A DNA stretch of 64,000 bases from Candidatus Uabimicrobium amorphum (GCF_009002475.1 NZ_AP019860.1:7640501-7704500), one strand, 5' to 3'. Counted from the first letter of the stretch, positions 1 through 9,049 are shown. Made by a program: numbers and translations. Notes: generated by a model from the letters alone, not told the origin.

Positions 1-98
1 AAACCAACGATAAGACCCAGTAGAATGACAGAGGTGTAGATAATGAAGTAAAACGCAAAATCTACTTTACTTGCATAACTAGAAGCTGCTAGAAACAT
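1..98 (-). CDS. coxB: cytochrome c oxidase subunit II, N-terminal fragment
   Basis: Only the first 32 codons are inside the window; the gene runs off the left edge. The start is ATG at 98, preceded on the minus strand by a GAGGAAA ribosome binding site. The translation begins MFLAASSYASKVDFAFYF and continues into a hydrophobic helix, which fits the first membrane segment of subunit II. Subunit II carries the CuA centre that takes electrons from cytochrome c; that part is not visible here. The call rests mainly on position, as the last visible gene of an operon encoding subunits I, III and IV, and on the hydrophobic start. The order is unusual, since coxB more often precedes coxA. Confidence 0.7.
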   Translation of the reverse strand, partial: MFLAASSYASKVDFAFYFIIYTSVILLGLIVG

Positions 99-128
99 AG
101 TATTTCCTCATCTAAAAAAAAGCTGACC

Positions 129-464
129 TTAATGGTGGACTTCAGCTTGTACTTCGTGGTTCAAATAGCTAAATCGATAGTCATCGATAAATGTGAATAT
201 CACAATCACCACCATAATCAGAAAAGTTACCAATATCATATAGTGGAATACTTTTGGTTCATAGCGAAGGTGCATGAAGTATAAACCGACAAGTGTCGTC
301 TTAACGACTGCCACCAACATCGCTACAGCGGTTGTGTATTGACCTAAGTCGAACCCTGCAATTGCCACAGTTAAAGACGTAAGTATTAGAAGAGCTAACC
401 ACACACTAATGTATGTCCCATAACCAATCATGGGGTGCTCTTCATGGTGTTCAGCATGATCCAT
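129..464 (-). CDS. cytochrome c oxidase subunit IV (COX4_pro/CyoD type)
   Basis: This is a 111-residue protein with three predicted membrane helices (about residues 17-37, 44-66 and 75-95). Between helices 2 and 3 it has the family-typical stretch KTTLVGLYFMHLRYEP. Bacterial subunit IV is a small accessory protein that stabilises the heme-copper oxidase core in the cytoplasmic membrane. The N-terminus is rich in His and Glu (DHAEHHEEHP) and the C-terminus also ends in His residues. A good AAGGAGA site lies upstream, and the gene follows subunit III after 15 bases, so it is co-transcribed with the oxidase genes. Confidence 0.88.
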   Translation of the reverse strand: MDHAEHHEEHPMIGYGTYISVWLALLILTSLTVAIAGFDLGQYTTAVAMLVAVVKTTLVGLYFMHLRYEPKVFHYMILVTFLIMVVIVIFTFIDDYRFSYLNHEVQAEVHH

Positions 465-479
465 GTTATTCTCCTTGAT

Positions 480-1268
480 TTAGCCGATTAGGTACATTAA
501 TGGGAATAAGAAAATCCAAATAACATCTACAATGTGCCAATACAGACCACTATTTTCTAAGCTAACGTAGTCTTCATGTTTTATGCGTTTTGGCGTGGAA
601 TAGTACCTCATTTTGAGATGTACTTGTTTTACCGATTCGTCAATCTCGCTACCCCATTTTTCATTACCATCTTTATCAAGAATAGCAACACGGCAGCCGT
701 TGAGTGCGTCTTTACCAAAAACATCCCAACGATGAGTTTCATTTGGTCTTTGATAAATTACGTAAAACATTACGGTTAAAATAGTAGCACCGATAATTAC
801 GTGTAAAGCGTGTAGCCCTGTCATGCTGTAATAAAGGCCGAAGTATATCCGTTGTCCTTTGGAATAGTTTGCCATAATGAATTCAGAACCAGGATATAAT
901 CCGTGAGAAATCTTCCCACTCCATTCAATATACTTGATGACCATGAACACAAGTGCGCATAGTATGGTTATACCAAGATATGTAAGAGCAAGAGTCTTTT
1001 TTGCCCGATGTATACAAGCAATAGCAAGAGCCATTGTCAAACTACTTGTGAGGAGTACAGCGGTATTTAGTGCCCCCAAAACAACATTCAATTCTTTTGC
1101 TGCTTCTGCAAAGTCATGAGAATGCGCGGTGCGGTATACGGCATATATGAGGAAAAGTCCACCAAAGAGAAGAACTTCAGTAAACAAAAATAACCACATG
1201 CCTATTTTTGCACCATTGTAATCCTTATGAATATGAGCAGGAGCTGCAACATTAGCGGTATGACTCAT
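480..1268 (-). CDS. coxC: cytochrome c oxidase subunit III
   Basis: This 262-residue membrane protein of the heme-copper oxidase subunit III family has the characteristic stretches MWLFLFTEVLLFGGLFLIYA, YYSMTGLHALHVIIG and GLYWHIVDVIWIFLFPLMYL. Subunit III stabilises the oxidase core and supports proton uptake. The loop between the last two helices (about residues 172-235) is much longer than usual and holds a hydrophilic block around VAILDKDGNEKWG that is not part of the normal family pattern. The start codon overlaps the coxA stop in a TAATG arrangement, indicating translational coupling. Confidence 0.93.
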   Translation of the reverse strand: MSHTANVAAPAHIHKDYNGAKIGMWLFLFTEVLLFGGLFLIYAVYRTAHSHDFAEAAKELNVVLGALNTAVLLTSSLTMALAIACIHRAKKTLALTYLGITILCALVFMVIKYIEWSGKISHGLYPGSEFIMANYSKGQRIYFGLYYSMTGLHALHVIIGATILTVMFYVIYQRPNETHRWDVFGKDALNGCRVAILDKDGNEKWGSEIDESVKQVHLKMRYYSTPKRIKHEDYVSLENSGLYWHIVDVIWIFLFPLMYLIG

Positions 1269-2929
1269 TATTTTTTACCTTTTTTCTTCTTTTTACTGTC
1301 TTTTTTACCTTTGTTCATTGCTTCGAAATCGTAAGCACCATGAGTAACATGTGGAGGTTCCAAGAAGTTCAAAAGCGGTGGCGGAGATGGAACTGTCCAT
1401 TCCAATGTAGAAGCTCCCCATGGGTTGTCTTCTGCTTTTTCACCACTTGTGATTCCGCGGATTAGGTTAAATAGCATCATAAAGATACCAAGTGCCAAAA
1501 TCCAAGAACCAATGGTAGACACTACATGCCAGTATTGGAATTCAGGAAGGTAGTCGTAGTAGCGACGTGGCATTCCATTCCAACCTAGTATAAACATTGG
1601 GAAATATAGAACATTAAATCCAACAAAAATGAGAGCCCAAGCGACAACCGCTACTGCTTCATTATACATTTTGCCAAACATTTTCGGGAACCAATAGTGC
1701 ATTGCACCGAAAAGTGCGATTCCTAAACCACCAAACATCACATAGTGGAAGTGTCCTACAACAAAGTAGGTATCGTGAACGTGCATGTCAGTTGCCAAAG
1801 CACCTAGTACTAGACCAGTAAGTCCACCGATGGAGAATAGGAAAATGAAAGATAATGTGTACAGCATGGGCGCGCGTAATTCAATGGAACCTTTATACAA
1901 GGAGGCAATCCAGTTGAATATCTTAATTCCCGTAGGAATGGCCACTAAAAATGTCAGAAATGAAAAGACGATTTGCGCAGTTCCAGACATCCCACTTGTG
2001 AACATATGGTGTCCCCATACCATGTAACCTACAACGGCAATGGAAACAGTAGAGAATGCGATGGCTTTGTAACCAAAGATTGTTCTCTTAGTAAAAGCAG
2101 GTAGTAAGTCGGAAATTACACCCATTCCAGGTAAAATCATGATGTATACAGCTGGATGTGAGTAAATCCAAAAAAGGTGTTGGTATAAAACTGGGTCCCC
2201 ACCAATCGCTGGATCAAAAACTCCCACTCCAAAACCTCTCTCAAGGATAACAAGCAGTAGTGTAATCCCTACAACAGGGGTTGCTAGTACTTGGATCCAC
2301 GCGGTTGCGTAAAGTCCCCAACAGAAAAGAGGCATTCTAAACCATGTCATTCCTGGGGCGCGCAATCTGTGAATTGTCGTGATAAAGTTCAAACCAGTCA
2401 GGATCGAAGAAAATCCCAAAACAAACGCTGCAAAAACTGCTAGAGAAATATTCCCCTCCGTTGCAGTACTGTAAGGAGCGTAAAACGTCCAACCAGTGTC
2501 AGGAAGCTTATCTCCGGTAAAAAGCGCAATAATGAGAAGCGCTGCTCCCGAAATATATAGCCACCACGATAGAAGATTCAGACGTGGAAATGCAACGTCT
2601 TCCGCACCTATTTGCAGAGGCATAATAAAGTTTCCAAATATCGCAGGGATGCCAGGAATAATGAATAAAAAGATCATAATTACGCCGTGCAGTGTAAAAA
2701 CAGCGTTGTACGTAGGAGCATCGATAACCGTTGCTCCAGGAGCAATTAGCTCAAGACGAATAAGTAACCCCAGACAGAGTCCACCGATAAACATCGTTAG
2801 GACCGAAATCATATAGAGAATACCTATACGCTTATGATCTGTGGAAAATATCCAACTGAAAATCCCGGAGAAGGCGCTTGTTTCTCTGTGATATGGTGTG
2901 TAAGAGAGTTCTGCTGCTGTTTGCGCCAT
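1268..2929 (-). CDS. coxA: cytochrome c oxidase subunit I, A2-type heme-copper oxidase
   Basis: This is the catalytic subunit: it reduces O2 to water at the heme-CuB centre and pumps protons. The protein has 553 residues and 12 or more membrane helices. Metal ligands are visible: low-spin heme His81 in TLHGVIM, CuB His258, His307 and His308 (VWGHHMF), and heme His393/His395 (GHFHYVMFG). Around His258 the sequence is WIYSHPAVYIMILPG; the YSHP form replaces the GHPE glutamate of A1 oxidases and is the A2-type signature for the proton channel. The C-terminus ends in a Lys-rich tail. An AAAGG site lies upstream. It sits between the SCO assembly gene and subunit III. Confidence 0.97.
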   Translation of the reverse strand: MAQTAAELSYTPYHRETSAFSGIFSWIFSTDHKRIGILYMISVLTMFIGGLCLGLLIRLELIAPGATVIDAPTYNAVFTLHGVIMIFLFIIPGIPAIFGNFIMPLQIGAEDVAFPRLNLLSWWLYISGAALLIIALFTGDKLPDTGWTFYAPYSTATEGNISLAVFAAFVLGFSSILTGLNFITTIHRLRAPGMTWFRMPLFCWGLYATAWIQVLATPVVGITLLLVILERGFGVGVFDPAIGGDPVLYQHLFWIYSHPAVYIMILPGMGVISDLLPAFTKRTIFGYKAIAFSTVSIAVVGYMVWGHHMFTSGMSGTAQIVFSFLTFLVAIPTGIKIFNWIASLYKGSIELRAPMLYTLSFIFLFSIGGLTGLVLGALATDMHVHDTYFVVGHFHYVMFGGLGIALFGAMHYWFPKMFGKMYNEAVAVVAWALIFVGFNVLYFPMFILGWNGMPRRYYDYLPEFQYWHVVSTIGSWILALGIFMMLFNLIRGITSGEKAEDNPWGASTLEWTVPSPPPLLNFLEPPHVTHGAYDFEAMNKGKKDSKKKKKGKK

Positions 2930-3030
2930 AAGAAAGACCTTTCTAAGTAAAAGAAAAAAGTCACTGTATGATAATCTTTATTGAGAGTTTCCTCTCAGTG
3001 AATTGTATTACTGTTTTTGTGAAGAGTTAT

Positions 3031-3822
3031 TTAAGCTTGGGTTGTCGGTTCAGGGACAACTTTTTTTCTAGTCAAGAGCACGAATGCCGCTATCATAGAT
3101 ACGAAGAATAAAACAACTACTCCTGAAATACGCACAATATTGAGAGCGTATCTTTTTCCCTCTGGATCGTAGCTAAAACAAAGTTTGAGAACTTTTGCTA
3201 TTGTTGGGCCGACACGACCTTCAGAAGCTTCTACGACCGCCATTTTTAAATCAAACGGTAGGTAGCGTAGACCAAACAAATAACGAATTATCTTTCCTTC
3301 AGGAGATAGTATCGTCAAAGCTCCGGCATGGCGAAATTCGTTGCCTTCAGGAACATAACGAAATCCGACAGCACTAGCTAGTTTGCGAATATTGTCTTCA
3401 TCTCCTACAAGAAAGCGCCATCCATCAAGCGGAAAGTTTTTCTTGCGTTTCATCAAATTTGTGTAGTTGGTTCTTTTTTCGCGTGCTGTTTCCGAGGTTT
3501 CTTTCGGATCAATACTCACGGTAATGACGCGAAAATCCTTCGCAGGTTCTAAATCTACCTTATCAATAACTGTTTGTAATTCATTGAGCAGTGGAGTACA
3601 AATTCCTGGGCAGCGATAGTAAACAAGAGCTAGGACGGTTGGTTTGTCGCAGAGGTCTTTTAATTTTACTTTCTTGCCGTTTTCATCTGTAAACTCTAGG
3701 TCAAGAGGAACCTGTTTTCCAAGTTGTTCTTCTATACCGATTTTTATTTCTTTGGCAGAAACTTGAGGACATAAAAGTACAAGAATGCCAAAAAAAGATA
3801 AAAACAAACTTCTCGTTTTCAT
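3031..3822 (-). CDS. SCO1/SenC family copper chaperone for cytochrome oxidase
   Basis: This 263-residue thioredoxin-fold protein is expected to deliver copper to the CuA site of subunit II. It has a signal peptide (residues 1-23, ending VSA), the copper motif CPGIC (Cys71 and Cys75) and the third ligand His165 in FRHAGALT. A C-terminal membrane helix (about residues 229-251) followed by Arg/Lys suggests that the domain is anchored facing the periplasm. It is the first gene of the oxidase operon; the start has an AAGGA site. The 101 bases before coxA contain a small hairpin (2982-2997). The location supports a dedicated oxidase-assembly role. Confidence 0.92.
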   Translation of the reverse strand: MKTRSLFLSFFGILVLLCPQVSAKEIKIGIEEQLGKQVPLDLEFTDENGKKVKLKDLCDKPTVLALVYYRCPGICTPLLNELQTVIDKVDLEPAKDFRVITVSIDPKETSETAREKRTNYTNLMKRKKNFPLDGWRFLVGDEDNIRKLASAVGFRYVPEGNEFRHAGALTILSPEGKIIRYLFGLRYLPFDLKMAVVEASEGRVGPTIAKVLKLCFSYDPEGKRYALNIVRISGVVVLFFVSMIAAFVLLTRKKVVPEPTTQA

Positions 3823-4286
3823 ATTTTTTTCCTTGGTCGATGGAATGAAGTAATTTGGTTTTGGGGAGATTTAGAGGAGTACTTTGTCAATACAAACTGT
3901 ATTGTCTGTGAGATTTTTGGCATAATAATATTTTCGGATACTGTTAGACTAGGATACTAATTTTTTCGTGATACGTTAAGAAAACCTATCTTAGTATTTA
4001 ACCGAAAAAATTATGTGGATTTAAATTTTGTAAAAGATCTAAAGCCTTTTTAGACTTGTTTCGGACTTCGGTATAACAAATTTAACTACTCTTGTCTAAC
4101 AAAATTTTTTTTTGCCAAAAAAAATGTTATGTGGAATATTCATTTACTAGCAAAAAATCGTATGTCTACATTATAGCATGTCCGTGTCCTTTTTGCAACC
4201 TATCGCGAGAATACATAGCGATTATCTTAAAGTTATTTCACAATATTTAGAGAATAGATCTCATCAAGATGAAATATTGCAACACT
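3823..4286. other. intergenic region between the oxidase operon and the mla/sigma-switch operon
   Basis: These 464 bases are very AT-rich. They lie upstream of the oxidase operon and downstream of the RsbU-like gene, both on the minus strand, so they should hold the oxidase promoter and the terminator of the other operon. No convincing -35/-10 pair or T-tailed hairpin was identified. A weak inverted repeat with CAATATT/AATATTG arms lies near 4231-4279. A 44-codon reading frame on the plus strand (4178-4312) has no ribosome site and was not accepted. Confidence 0.5.
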
Positions 4287-6005
4287 TTACAGAAAATGTA
4301 TTACCAAAATAGTTAAATCGTCATGAAACAAACTTTCGCAAAAGTTACGCACATCGCGCAACATGGCGAGCTGTATTTCCTGAGCGTTCATCCATTTTTT
4401 TGAACCAAGTAGCTTCAGTAATCTTTCGAGTCCGTAGTGTTCTTTATTTTCGTCAGAAGCCTCTAAAATTCCATCGGAGTATAAAACAACAAAGTCTCCT
4501 TTGTCAAATTGTATTCGATGCGTTGAATATTGAAATTCTTCGTGAATTCCCAGAGGAAACTCTCCATCTTTGATTAACTGCCATGTGTCTGACTTGGCTT
4601 GGTAGTAACATGGGTATGGATGACCGGCGTTGGCAAAAGCCATTACCTTCGTTTGCGTATTGAACACCGCAAACAAAAACGTCATCATCAAGTTCTTGTC
4701 AATACTACCACACACCATGCGATTCATGGCCGTCATCACATCGCTAATCGAGTTAGAAAAATTTACCTGGGTATACAAACAACTACGTGCCATAGATACC
4801 ATCATTCCCGCTTCTAAGCCATGTCCGCTCACATCGCCAACAGCAAAGGCATGATTATTCTCATTCAAACGAATAAAATCGTAGTAGTCGCCACCTACTT
4901 CCGTTGCCGGTTGACAAACAGCACTAATATCGAGCTGTGGAATGCTCGGGAGTGCTTGTGGAAGAGTCGCTTGGTGCATCAAACGCGCCGATTCAATTTC
5001 TTTTCTTATCCTATTGGTTTCGGATAAGTCAGGTATTGTTTGTTGTAAAGTTTCATGAGCATAGGCATTATCGATCGACAGCGCCACGGTGCTAGCAATA
5101 GCGGTAACTGCTTCTACATCTTGCTCAGAAAAGGAACCGCTAATTTTATTTTTGACTCCCAAGAGTCCAATAACGCGCTTTTGTACTTTGAGAGGTGAAT
5201 AAAGAAGCGAAGACGTCTTTGCCCCTGTATCTTCGTCTATCTTGTTATAGTGTTCGGGATTATGTTCTACATCGCGTACTAGAAGCGGTTCACCTGAGGC
5301 AAAAGCTTTGCCAGCAAAACCCTTATTGGAATCGAAACGAAGTCCACGCAATTTATTCGCGACTTCTTTGTTCTCGTCTAATACGGTATGAAAAAAAAGT
5401 TCTTTGGTTTCGCGATCTTCGAGAAGTACACTTACCGATTCACATTGGATCAGATTTTTCACCTCATTCACGATAACATTGAGGAGGGTATCGAGGTCTA
5501 GAATTTGGTGAACATAACGTCCGATGTCGAGAAGTGTTTGTAACAACTGTTGGTTCACGGAACTTAGGCGCTTGGTACGTGATTTTTTAGGTAGATGCTT
5601 GGTCATGATGAGAGCATTGCGTTCATTGATCGTCGTGTATTCGACATAATCCATGATAGTATACAGAAAATGTACCCCAAGCCCTCCCGGTCTTATTTCA
5701 TCTAAACATCTAGCCTTAATACAATTTTTATCAATAATAGGTGCATTGTCTTGCAGTATAATTTTAAAATACTTGTTCTCATGTATCTTTAAACGAATAT
5801 CGATTCTTTGGGTAAAATCCATTTTGTAGCCATGGCGAATAATATTGGTAAATGCTTCGTCCACGGCGAGAACAATCATGTCTGTTTGCTCTTCATCAAA
5901 ACCAACCATAGAACAGCTTTTATGAACATTGTTGCGCAAAAACGTCGCCATCTTGGGGTTACTAGATAACTGAATGTAAACACTTTCGTTAAGCGTTTTT
6001 TGCAT
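4287..6005 (-). CDS. RsbW-like kinase, GAF and RsbU/SpoIIE-type PP2C phosphatase fusion
   Basis: This 572-residue cytosolic partner-switch regulator has three domains. Residues 1-140 are a GHKL ATPase of the anti-sigma-factor kinase type, with N-box Glu50 and Asn54 (AVDEAFTNIIRHG), G1 Asp86 (QDNAP) and G2 GGLGVHFLY. Residues about 160-315 are a GAF domain that may bind a small molecule. Residues 340-572 are a SpoIIE/RsbU phosphatase with metal-binding aspartates in GGDYYD, GDVSGHG, YSDGILE and HDDLTIL. Such proteins phosphorylate and dephosphorylate a Ser in STAS proteins. The start overlaps the STAS gene by 17 bases, so the STAS protein is the likely substrate. Having both kinase and phosphatase in one chain makes it a candidate bifunctional switch. 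Confidence 0.92.
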   Translation of the reverse strand: MQKTLNESVYIQLSSNPKMATFLRNNVHKSCSMVGFDEEQTDMIVLAVDEAFTNIIRHGYKMDFTQRIDIRLKIHENKYFKIILQDNAPIIDKNCIKARCLDEIRPGGLGVHFLYTIMDYVEYTTINERNALIMTKHLPKKSRTKRLSSVNQQLLQTLLDIGRYVHQILDLDTLLNVIVNEVKNLIQCESVSVLLEDRETKELFFHTVLDENKEVANKLRGLRFDSNKGFAGKAFASGEPLLVRDVEHNPEHYNKIDEDTGAKTSSLLYSPLKVQKRVIGLLGVKNKISGSFSEQDVEAVTAIASTVALSIDNAYAHETLQQTIPDLSETNRIRKEIESARLMHQATLPQALPSIPQLDISAVCQPATEVGGDYYDFIRLNENNHAFAVGDVSGHGLEAGMMVSMARSCLYTQVNFSNSISDVMTAMNRMVCGSIDKNLMMTFLFAVFNTQTKVMAFANAGHPYPCYYQAKSDTWQLIKDGEFPLGIHEEFQYSTHRIQFDKGDFVVLYSDGILEASDENKEHYGLERLLKLLGSKKWMNAQEIQLAMLRDVRNFCESLFHDDLTILVIHFL

Positions 6006-6390
6006 CTTGAGTGCTTTCGTAGATTTTGAAAACCATATCTAGATTGGCAATTTTGAATACATTAAATATTTTTTTGGTGTTGATGACAACCCGTAGCTCA
6101 CCACTATAGGCTTCTACTTTTTTCAGAGCTTCAATAAGTGTTGCAATACCAGAGCTGTCTATATGTCCGGCATCTTCTAAAGAAACAATAATCGTTTGTA
6201 CTTTATTTTTGGTGGTCTTATGCAACACATCGCGCAATTCACCTGAACTCCCCATGTCAATTTCACCTTGGGGGATAATCACTGACATTTGTGGCGAGAC
6301 CTCTTCTACTTTTATTTCCATGGGTAATGTGGCATCTTTTTGCAAATATTTCTTGTGCCACTTCTCCTTTCTTTTAAAGTAACCACTCAT
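5989..6390 (-). CDS. STAS-domain protein (anti-anti-sigma factor or MlaB-like)
   Basis: This 133-residue protein has a STAS domain covering about residues 24-130. The phosphorylation motif is intact: HIDSSGIATLIEAL, with Ser79/Ser80 in the DSSG loop as in SpoIIAA and RsbV. Two readings are possible. It may release a sigma factor from an RsbW kinase, or it may be the MlaB subunit that docks on MlaF; MlaB is itself a STAS protein. It directly follows mlaF with a 4-base ATGA overlap and precedes the kinase/phosphatase fusion, which favours a phosphorylatable MlaB. ATG at 6390 is supported by the overlap; an internal ATG at codon 24 would give a bare domain. Confidence 0.9.
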   Translation of the reverse strand: MSGYFKRKEKWHKKYLQKDATLPMEIKVEEVSPQMSVIIPQGEIDMGSSGELRDVLHKTTKNKVQTIIVSLEDAGHIDSSGIATLIEALKKVEAYSGELRVVINTKKIFNVFKIANLDMVFKIYESTQDAKNA

Positions 6391-7262
6391 TCACTCTGCG
6401 GTTTTCCACACTTTTCACAAGTGGTAAATTGTTTTTGTTGGACGAAACGACAGTTTTTACAAATTTCAAAATTGGAAAACTCTCCGAGGAATTCTACTGT
6501 ATATGGTTTTTGTGAGTTACGCAAATCATCGGGAGTACCTTCTTCATAAACGATCGTACCATCCCAATCGTCGTTATGTTCGGGAACGGCTCTTTTTAGA
6601 ATAATCATCCGATCTGCGATGGCAAAGGCGCTATCCAGTTCATGGGTGATCACTACAGACGCAATTCCCAACATTTTCACCAAGTTTTTGATCAGTTTAT
6701 CGATGGTTCTACTCACAATAGGATCTAAACCAGCAGAAGGTTCATCGTAAAATATCAATTGTGGGTCCAAAGCCAAAGCTCTGGCCAAACCAACGCGTTT
6801 TCGTTCTCCTCCCGACAGAGTGGCAGGCATTTTATGTTTGAATTTTTCTGGTTCTAGTGAAACTTGACGCAATTTTGTATCGACCATAATGTCGATAATG
6901 TCGCGATGAAGCTGGGGTTGATGTTCTAAAATCGGAAAGGCAATGTTATCTCCCACATTCATCGAATTGAAGAGCGCACCGTATTGGAATAAAATACCAA
7001 ATTTCTTTTTTACTTCCTGCAAATTTTTTTTGTTTAGAGGAAATACCTCTTTTTCCAATATAGAGACACAACCGCTGTCGGCAATCTCTTCACCTATTAG
7101 AATGCGGAATAATGTGCTCTTTCCGCATCCCGACTGTCCCATAAGTACCGTGACTTCCCCATGCTGTGCAGTAAGAGAAATGTTGTTGAGCACTATCTCC
7201 ATTTTTTTCAACTTAGAGTTAAAAAAACTTTTGCTAATGTTCTTTAAAACTACAGTTGTCAT
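6387..7262 (-). CDS. mlaF: Mla-type ABC transporter ATPase with C-terminal zinc ribbon
   Basis: This 291-residue ATPase energises a retrograde lipid (MCE) transporter at the inner membrane. It has Walker A GQSGCGKST (42-50), Q-loop FQYGALF, signature LSGGE (149-153), Walker B FYDEPSAGLDP with Glu174, and switch His207 (VITHELD). It is longer than usual: residues 265-291 form a C-terminal extension with four cysteines (268, 271, 282, 285) spaced CxxC...CxxC, which looks like a small zinc ribbon. This tail is not a standard part of MlaF. It is fifth in an operon with MlaE, MCE and lipoprotein genes upstream and STAS downstream. Confidence 0.93.
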   Translation of the reverse strand: MTTVVLKNISKSFFNSKLKKMEIVLNNISLTAQHGEVTVLMGQSGCGKSTLFRILIGEEIADSGCVSILEKEVFPLNKKNLQEVKKKFGILFQYGALFNSMNVGDNIAFPILEHQPQLHRDIIDIMVDTKLRQVSLEPEKFKHKMPATLSGGERKRVGLARALALDPQLIFYDEPSAGLDPIVSRTIDKLIKNLVKMLGIASVVITHELDSAFAIADRMIILKRAVPEHNDDWDGTIVYEEGTPDDLRNSQKPYTVEFLGEFSNFEICKNCRFVQQKQFTTCEKCGKPQSE

Positions 7263-7266
7263 ATTA

Positions 7267-7866
7267 TCAAACTTTAAGAAAGTCTTTGAGTTTTTCTAGG
7301 AGCAGGTCATAGATACGCACTAAGTTCTCCTCCATAGATGTTGCGGCGCTGTCCATGTCTGCTTCGCATGTAAGATTGCTTTCGATAACTCCGGATTTCC
7401 ATTGTATTTTCTGAGTTTCGGCATCGATGAGGTAGAGTTGTATTGCCAAAACTGTTTCCCATTTATCGACACCTTGCCGTATCTCAAAACGATGAACTTT
7501 TCCCTGAACGACGTATTTAATCTTCTGTAATGTGGGATAATGGACTACATGAACAAAGACATTTTGTGCCTCAAGATAGTTGTGAAATGTTTCGCTGACA
7601 ATCTCTTTTGGTAAAGCCCACCACAGACTGTGTGTCGCAAAAAGTACTTGGTTGGTCTCCCCAGTGCGCAGTAAAACTTCATTGCGGTCTAACGCTTTGA
7701 CACTTGAAAAGTCCTCAATTCCTACGCTATCTTGTGTAAGAGATGTCGTGTTATCTGACGAAGGAGCAAAAAATTCTAAACTATAGTGGCCAAGTGCAAC
7801 AGGAGACGAACACCCCAACAGCAGCAAAATGCTCACTATCCACATAAAATATATGTTTTTTTTCAT
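7267..7866 (-). CDS. PqiC-like lipoprotein, ABC-type transport auxiliary component
   Basis: This is a lipoprotein of about 199 residues with a short hydrophobic signal ending in a lipobox (LLLLGCSSP). The rest resembles the ABC-transporter auxiliary/PqiC group, with a stretch like QGKVHRFEIRQG and an amphipathic C-terminus. Such lipoproteins work at the outer membrane with MCE proteins. Start choice: ATG at 7866 gives a compact signal peptide; a TTG at 7890, closer to an AAAGGAG site, would add eight residues. It sits between the MCE and mlaF genes, in the place where a soluble MlaC would be expected in proteobacterial operons. Family assignment is moderately sure; the lipoprotein nature is clear. 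Confidence 0.75.
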   Translation of the reverse strand: MKKNIYFMWIVSILLLLGCSSPVALGHYSLEFFAPSSDNTTSLTQDSVGIEDFSSVKALDRNEVLLRTGETNQVLFATHSLWWALPKEIVSETFHNYLEAQNVFVHVVHYPTLQKIKYVVQGKVHRFEIRQGVDKWETVLAIQLYLIDAETQKIQWKSGVIESNLTCEADMDSAATSMEENLVRIYDLLLEKLKDFLKV

Positions 7867-7911
7867 ACGACATACCGGGTTTTTGCGCAAAACGCCCCAG
7901 TACTCCTTTCT

Positions 7912-9039
7912 TTATTTCCGACGAACATCTGATCCCCAAAGTAAGGCATTTGGTTTTGCCTTCAGAATCTGCACGACATTAGCTAGCTCAGTAAGAAGAA
8001 CACTCATTTTCGAACTAGCTTGGTAAAGTTCTTTTTGTAAAAAATGGTTAAATGTGGTCACGGTCTTATTGGCATTTTTTGCTATCTTTAAAAACTCTCG
8101 GTCTGCGGTCGCAGATATACGACTAAAATTCTGCATAATTTCGTTAACACTGCGGCGATTTTCTCTTAAAAGTAGATTCACCTCTTTCAGTGTTTGTGTC
8201 GCATCCTCTTTTTCTCCATTCGAATCGATAAGGCGATTGATGTTGTTCACCAGTGTATTTACAGAATGTGACACTTTTTTTAACTCTTTCCTCATGTCGC
8301 GTATTAAATAAAAAACACCATTTTTTTTCGGATCTGTTAAAACGACAACATTGCGCAATATTTTATCCACTTCCGAATCTTCGGCGACCATACGGTTGGC
8401 ATTTTCGAGCACGGCATTCAAACGGTAGGGGATACCATCAGGTTTTTCAGGAGAAGTGGCAACAGCTATATTTTGCGAAATTGCTTCGGCGTTGGCAATT
8501 ATGCCACTCAGGTGTTCGATGTTTTCGTCCGACAACACGTTATTTAGACGCAAAGCAAATTTTTCTGTTTGTTGGGAAATGGCTTTAAACTGTCCCTCTA
8601 TACGTGCAACGACATTGTCTTTTATCGTCGGGATTGTCCGTCCTTCTTTTAGCTCATCCTTACCAAATCCCTGTAAATCAATATATTGTAAACCGGTCAT
8701 GAGGTACGTCACTAATTTTGCTTTTGTCCCTCGCTCTTCGCCCTTATCATCTTTTGTAATAGAAAATATACGAATCTGCGGATCAGAAATGAGAACTTCT
8801 ATTTTTACGCGATTTTTTTTGAGATCATTGTCGAGCTTAACCACTTTCCCTACGGGAATACCATTGTAACACACAAGAGAACTCGGTGCCAATCCACGCA
8901 CCGATTCTTCAAAAAATACCACATAACGCTTTCCTGTTTCCTTGCTCGCGAGAGTGATGTTGAAAAATGCCCAGCATGTCACAGTTAACACAATAAAAAT
9001 TCCCGCACCTATTTTTTGCCATATAGTCACCGGACTCAT
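7912..9039 (-). CDS. mlaD: MCE/MlaD-domain lipid transport protein
   Basis: This 375-residue protein is anchored by one N-terminal helix (about residues 9-28). It is followed by a single MCE domain (about 35-120; SSLVCYNGIPVGKVVKLDND is typical) and a long alpha-helical, coiled-coil-prone C-terminal region. MCE proteins form hexameric tunnels that pass phospholipids between membranes; the long helical part may extend the tunnel as in PqiB-like or YebT-like proteins, but with one MCE domain. An AAGGAGAG site precedes ATG 9039. It lies 10 bases after mlaE, so it is co-expressed. Confidence 0.92.
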   Translation of the reverse strand: MSPVTIWQKIGAGIFIVLTVTCWAFFNITLASKETGKRYVVFFEESVRGLAPSSLVCYNGIPVGKVVKLDNDLKKNRVKIEVLISDPQIRIFSITKDDKGEERGTKAKLVTYLMTGLQYIDLQGFGKDELKEGRTIPTIKDNVVARIEGQFKAISQQTEKFALRLNNVLSDENIEHLSGIIANAEAISQNIAVATSPEKPDGIPYRLNAVLENANRMVAEDSEVDKILRNVVVLTDPKKNGVFYLIRDMRKELKKVSHSVNTLVNNINRLIDSNGEKEDATQTLKEVNLLLRENRRSVNEIMQNFSRISATADREFLKIAKNANKTVTTFNHFLQKELYQASSKMSVLLTELANVVQILKAKPNALLWGSDVRRK

Positions 9040-9049
9040 ACGACTCTCC

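Noticed and set aside
4178..4312. 44-codon plus-strand frame between the oxidase and mla operons
   Set aside because: There is no ribosome site, it overlaps the end of the RsbU-like gene, and it has no recognisable similarity.
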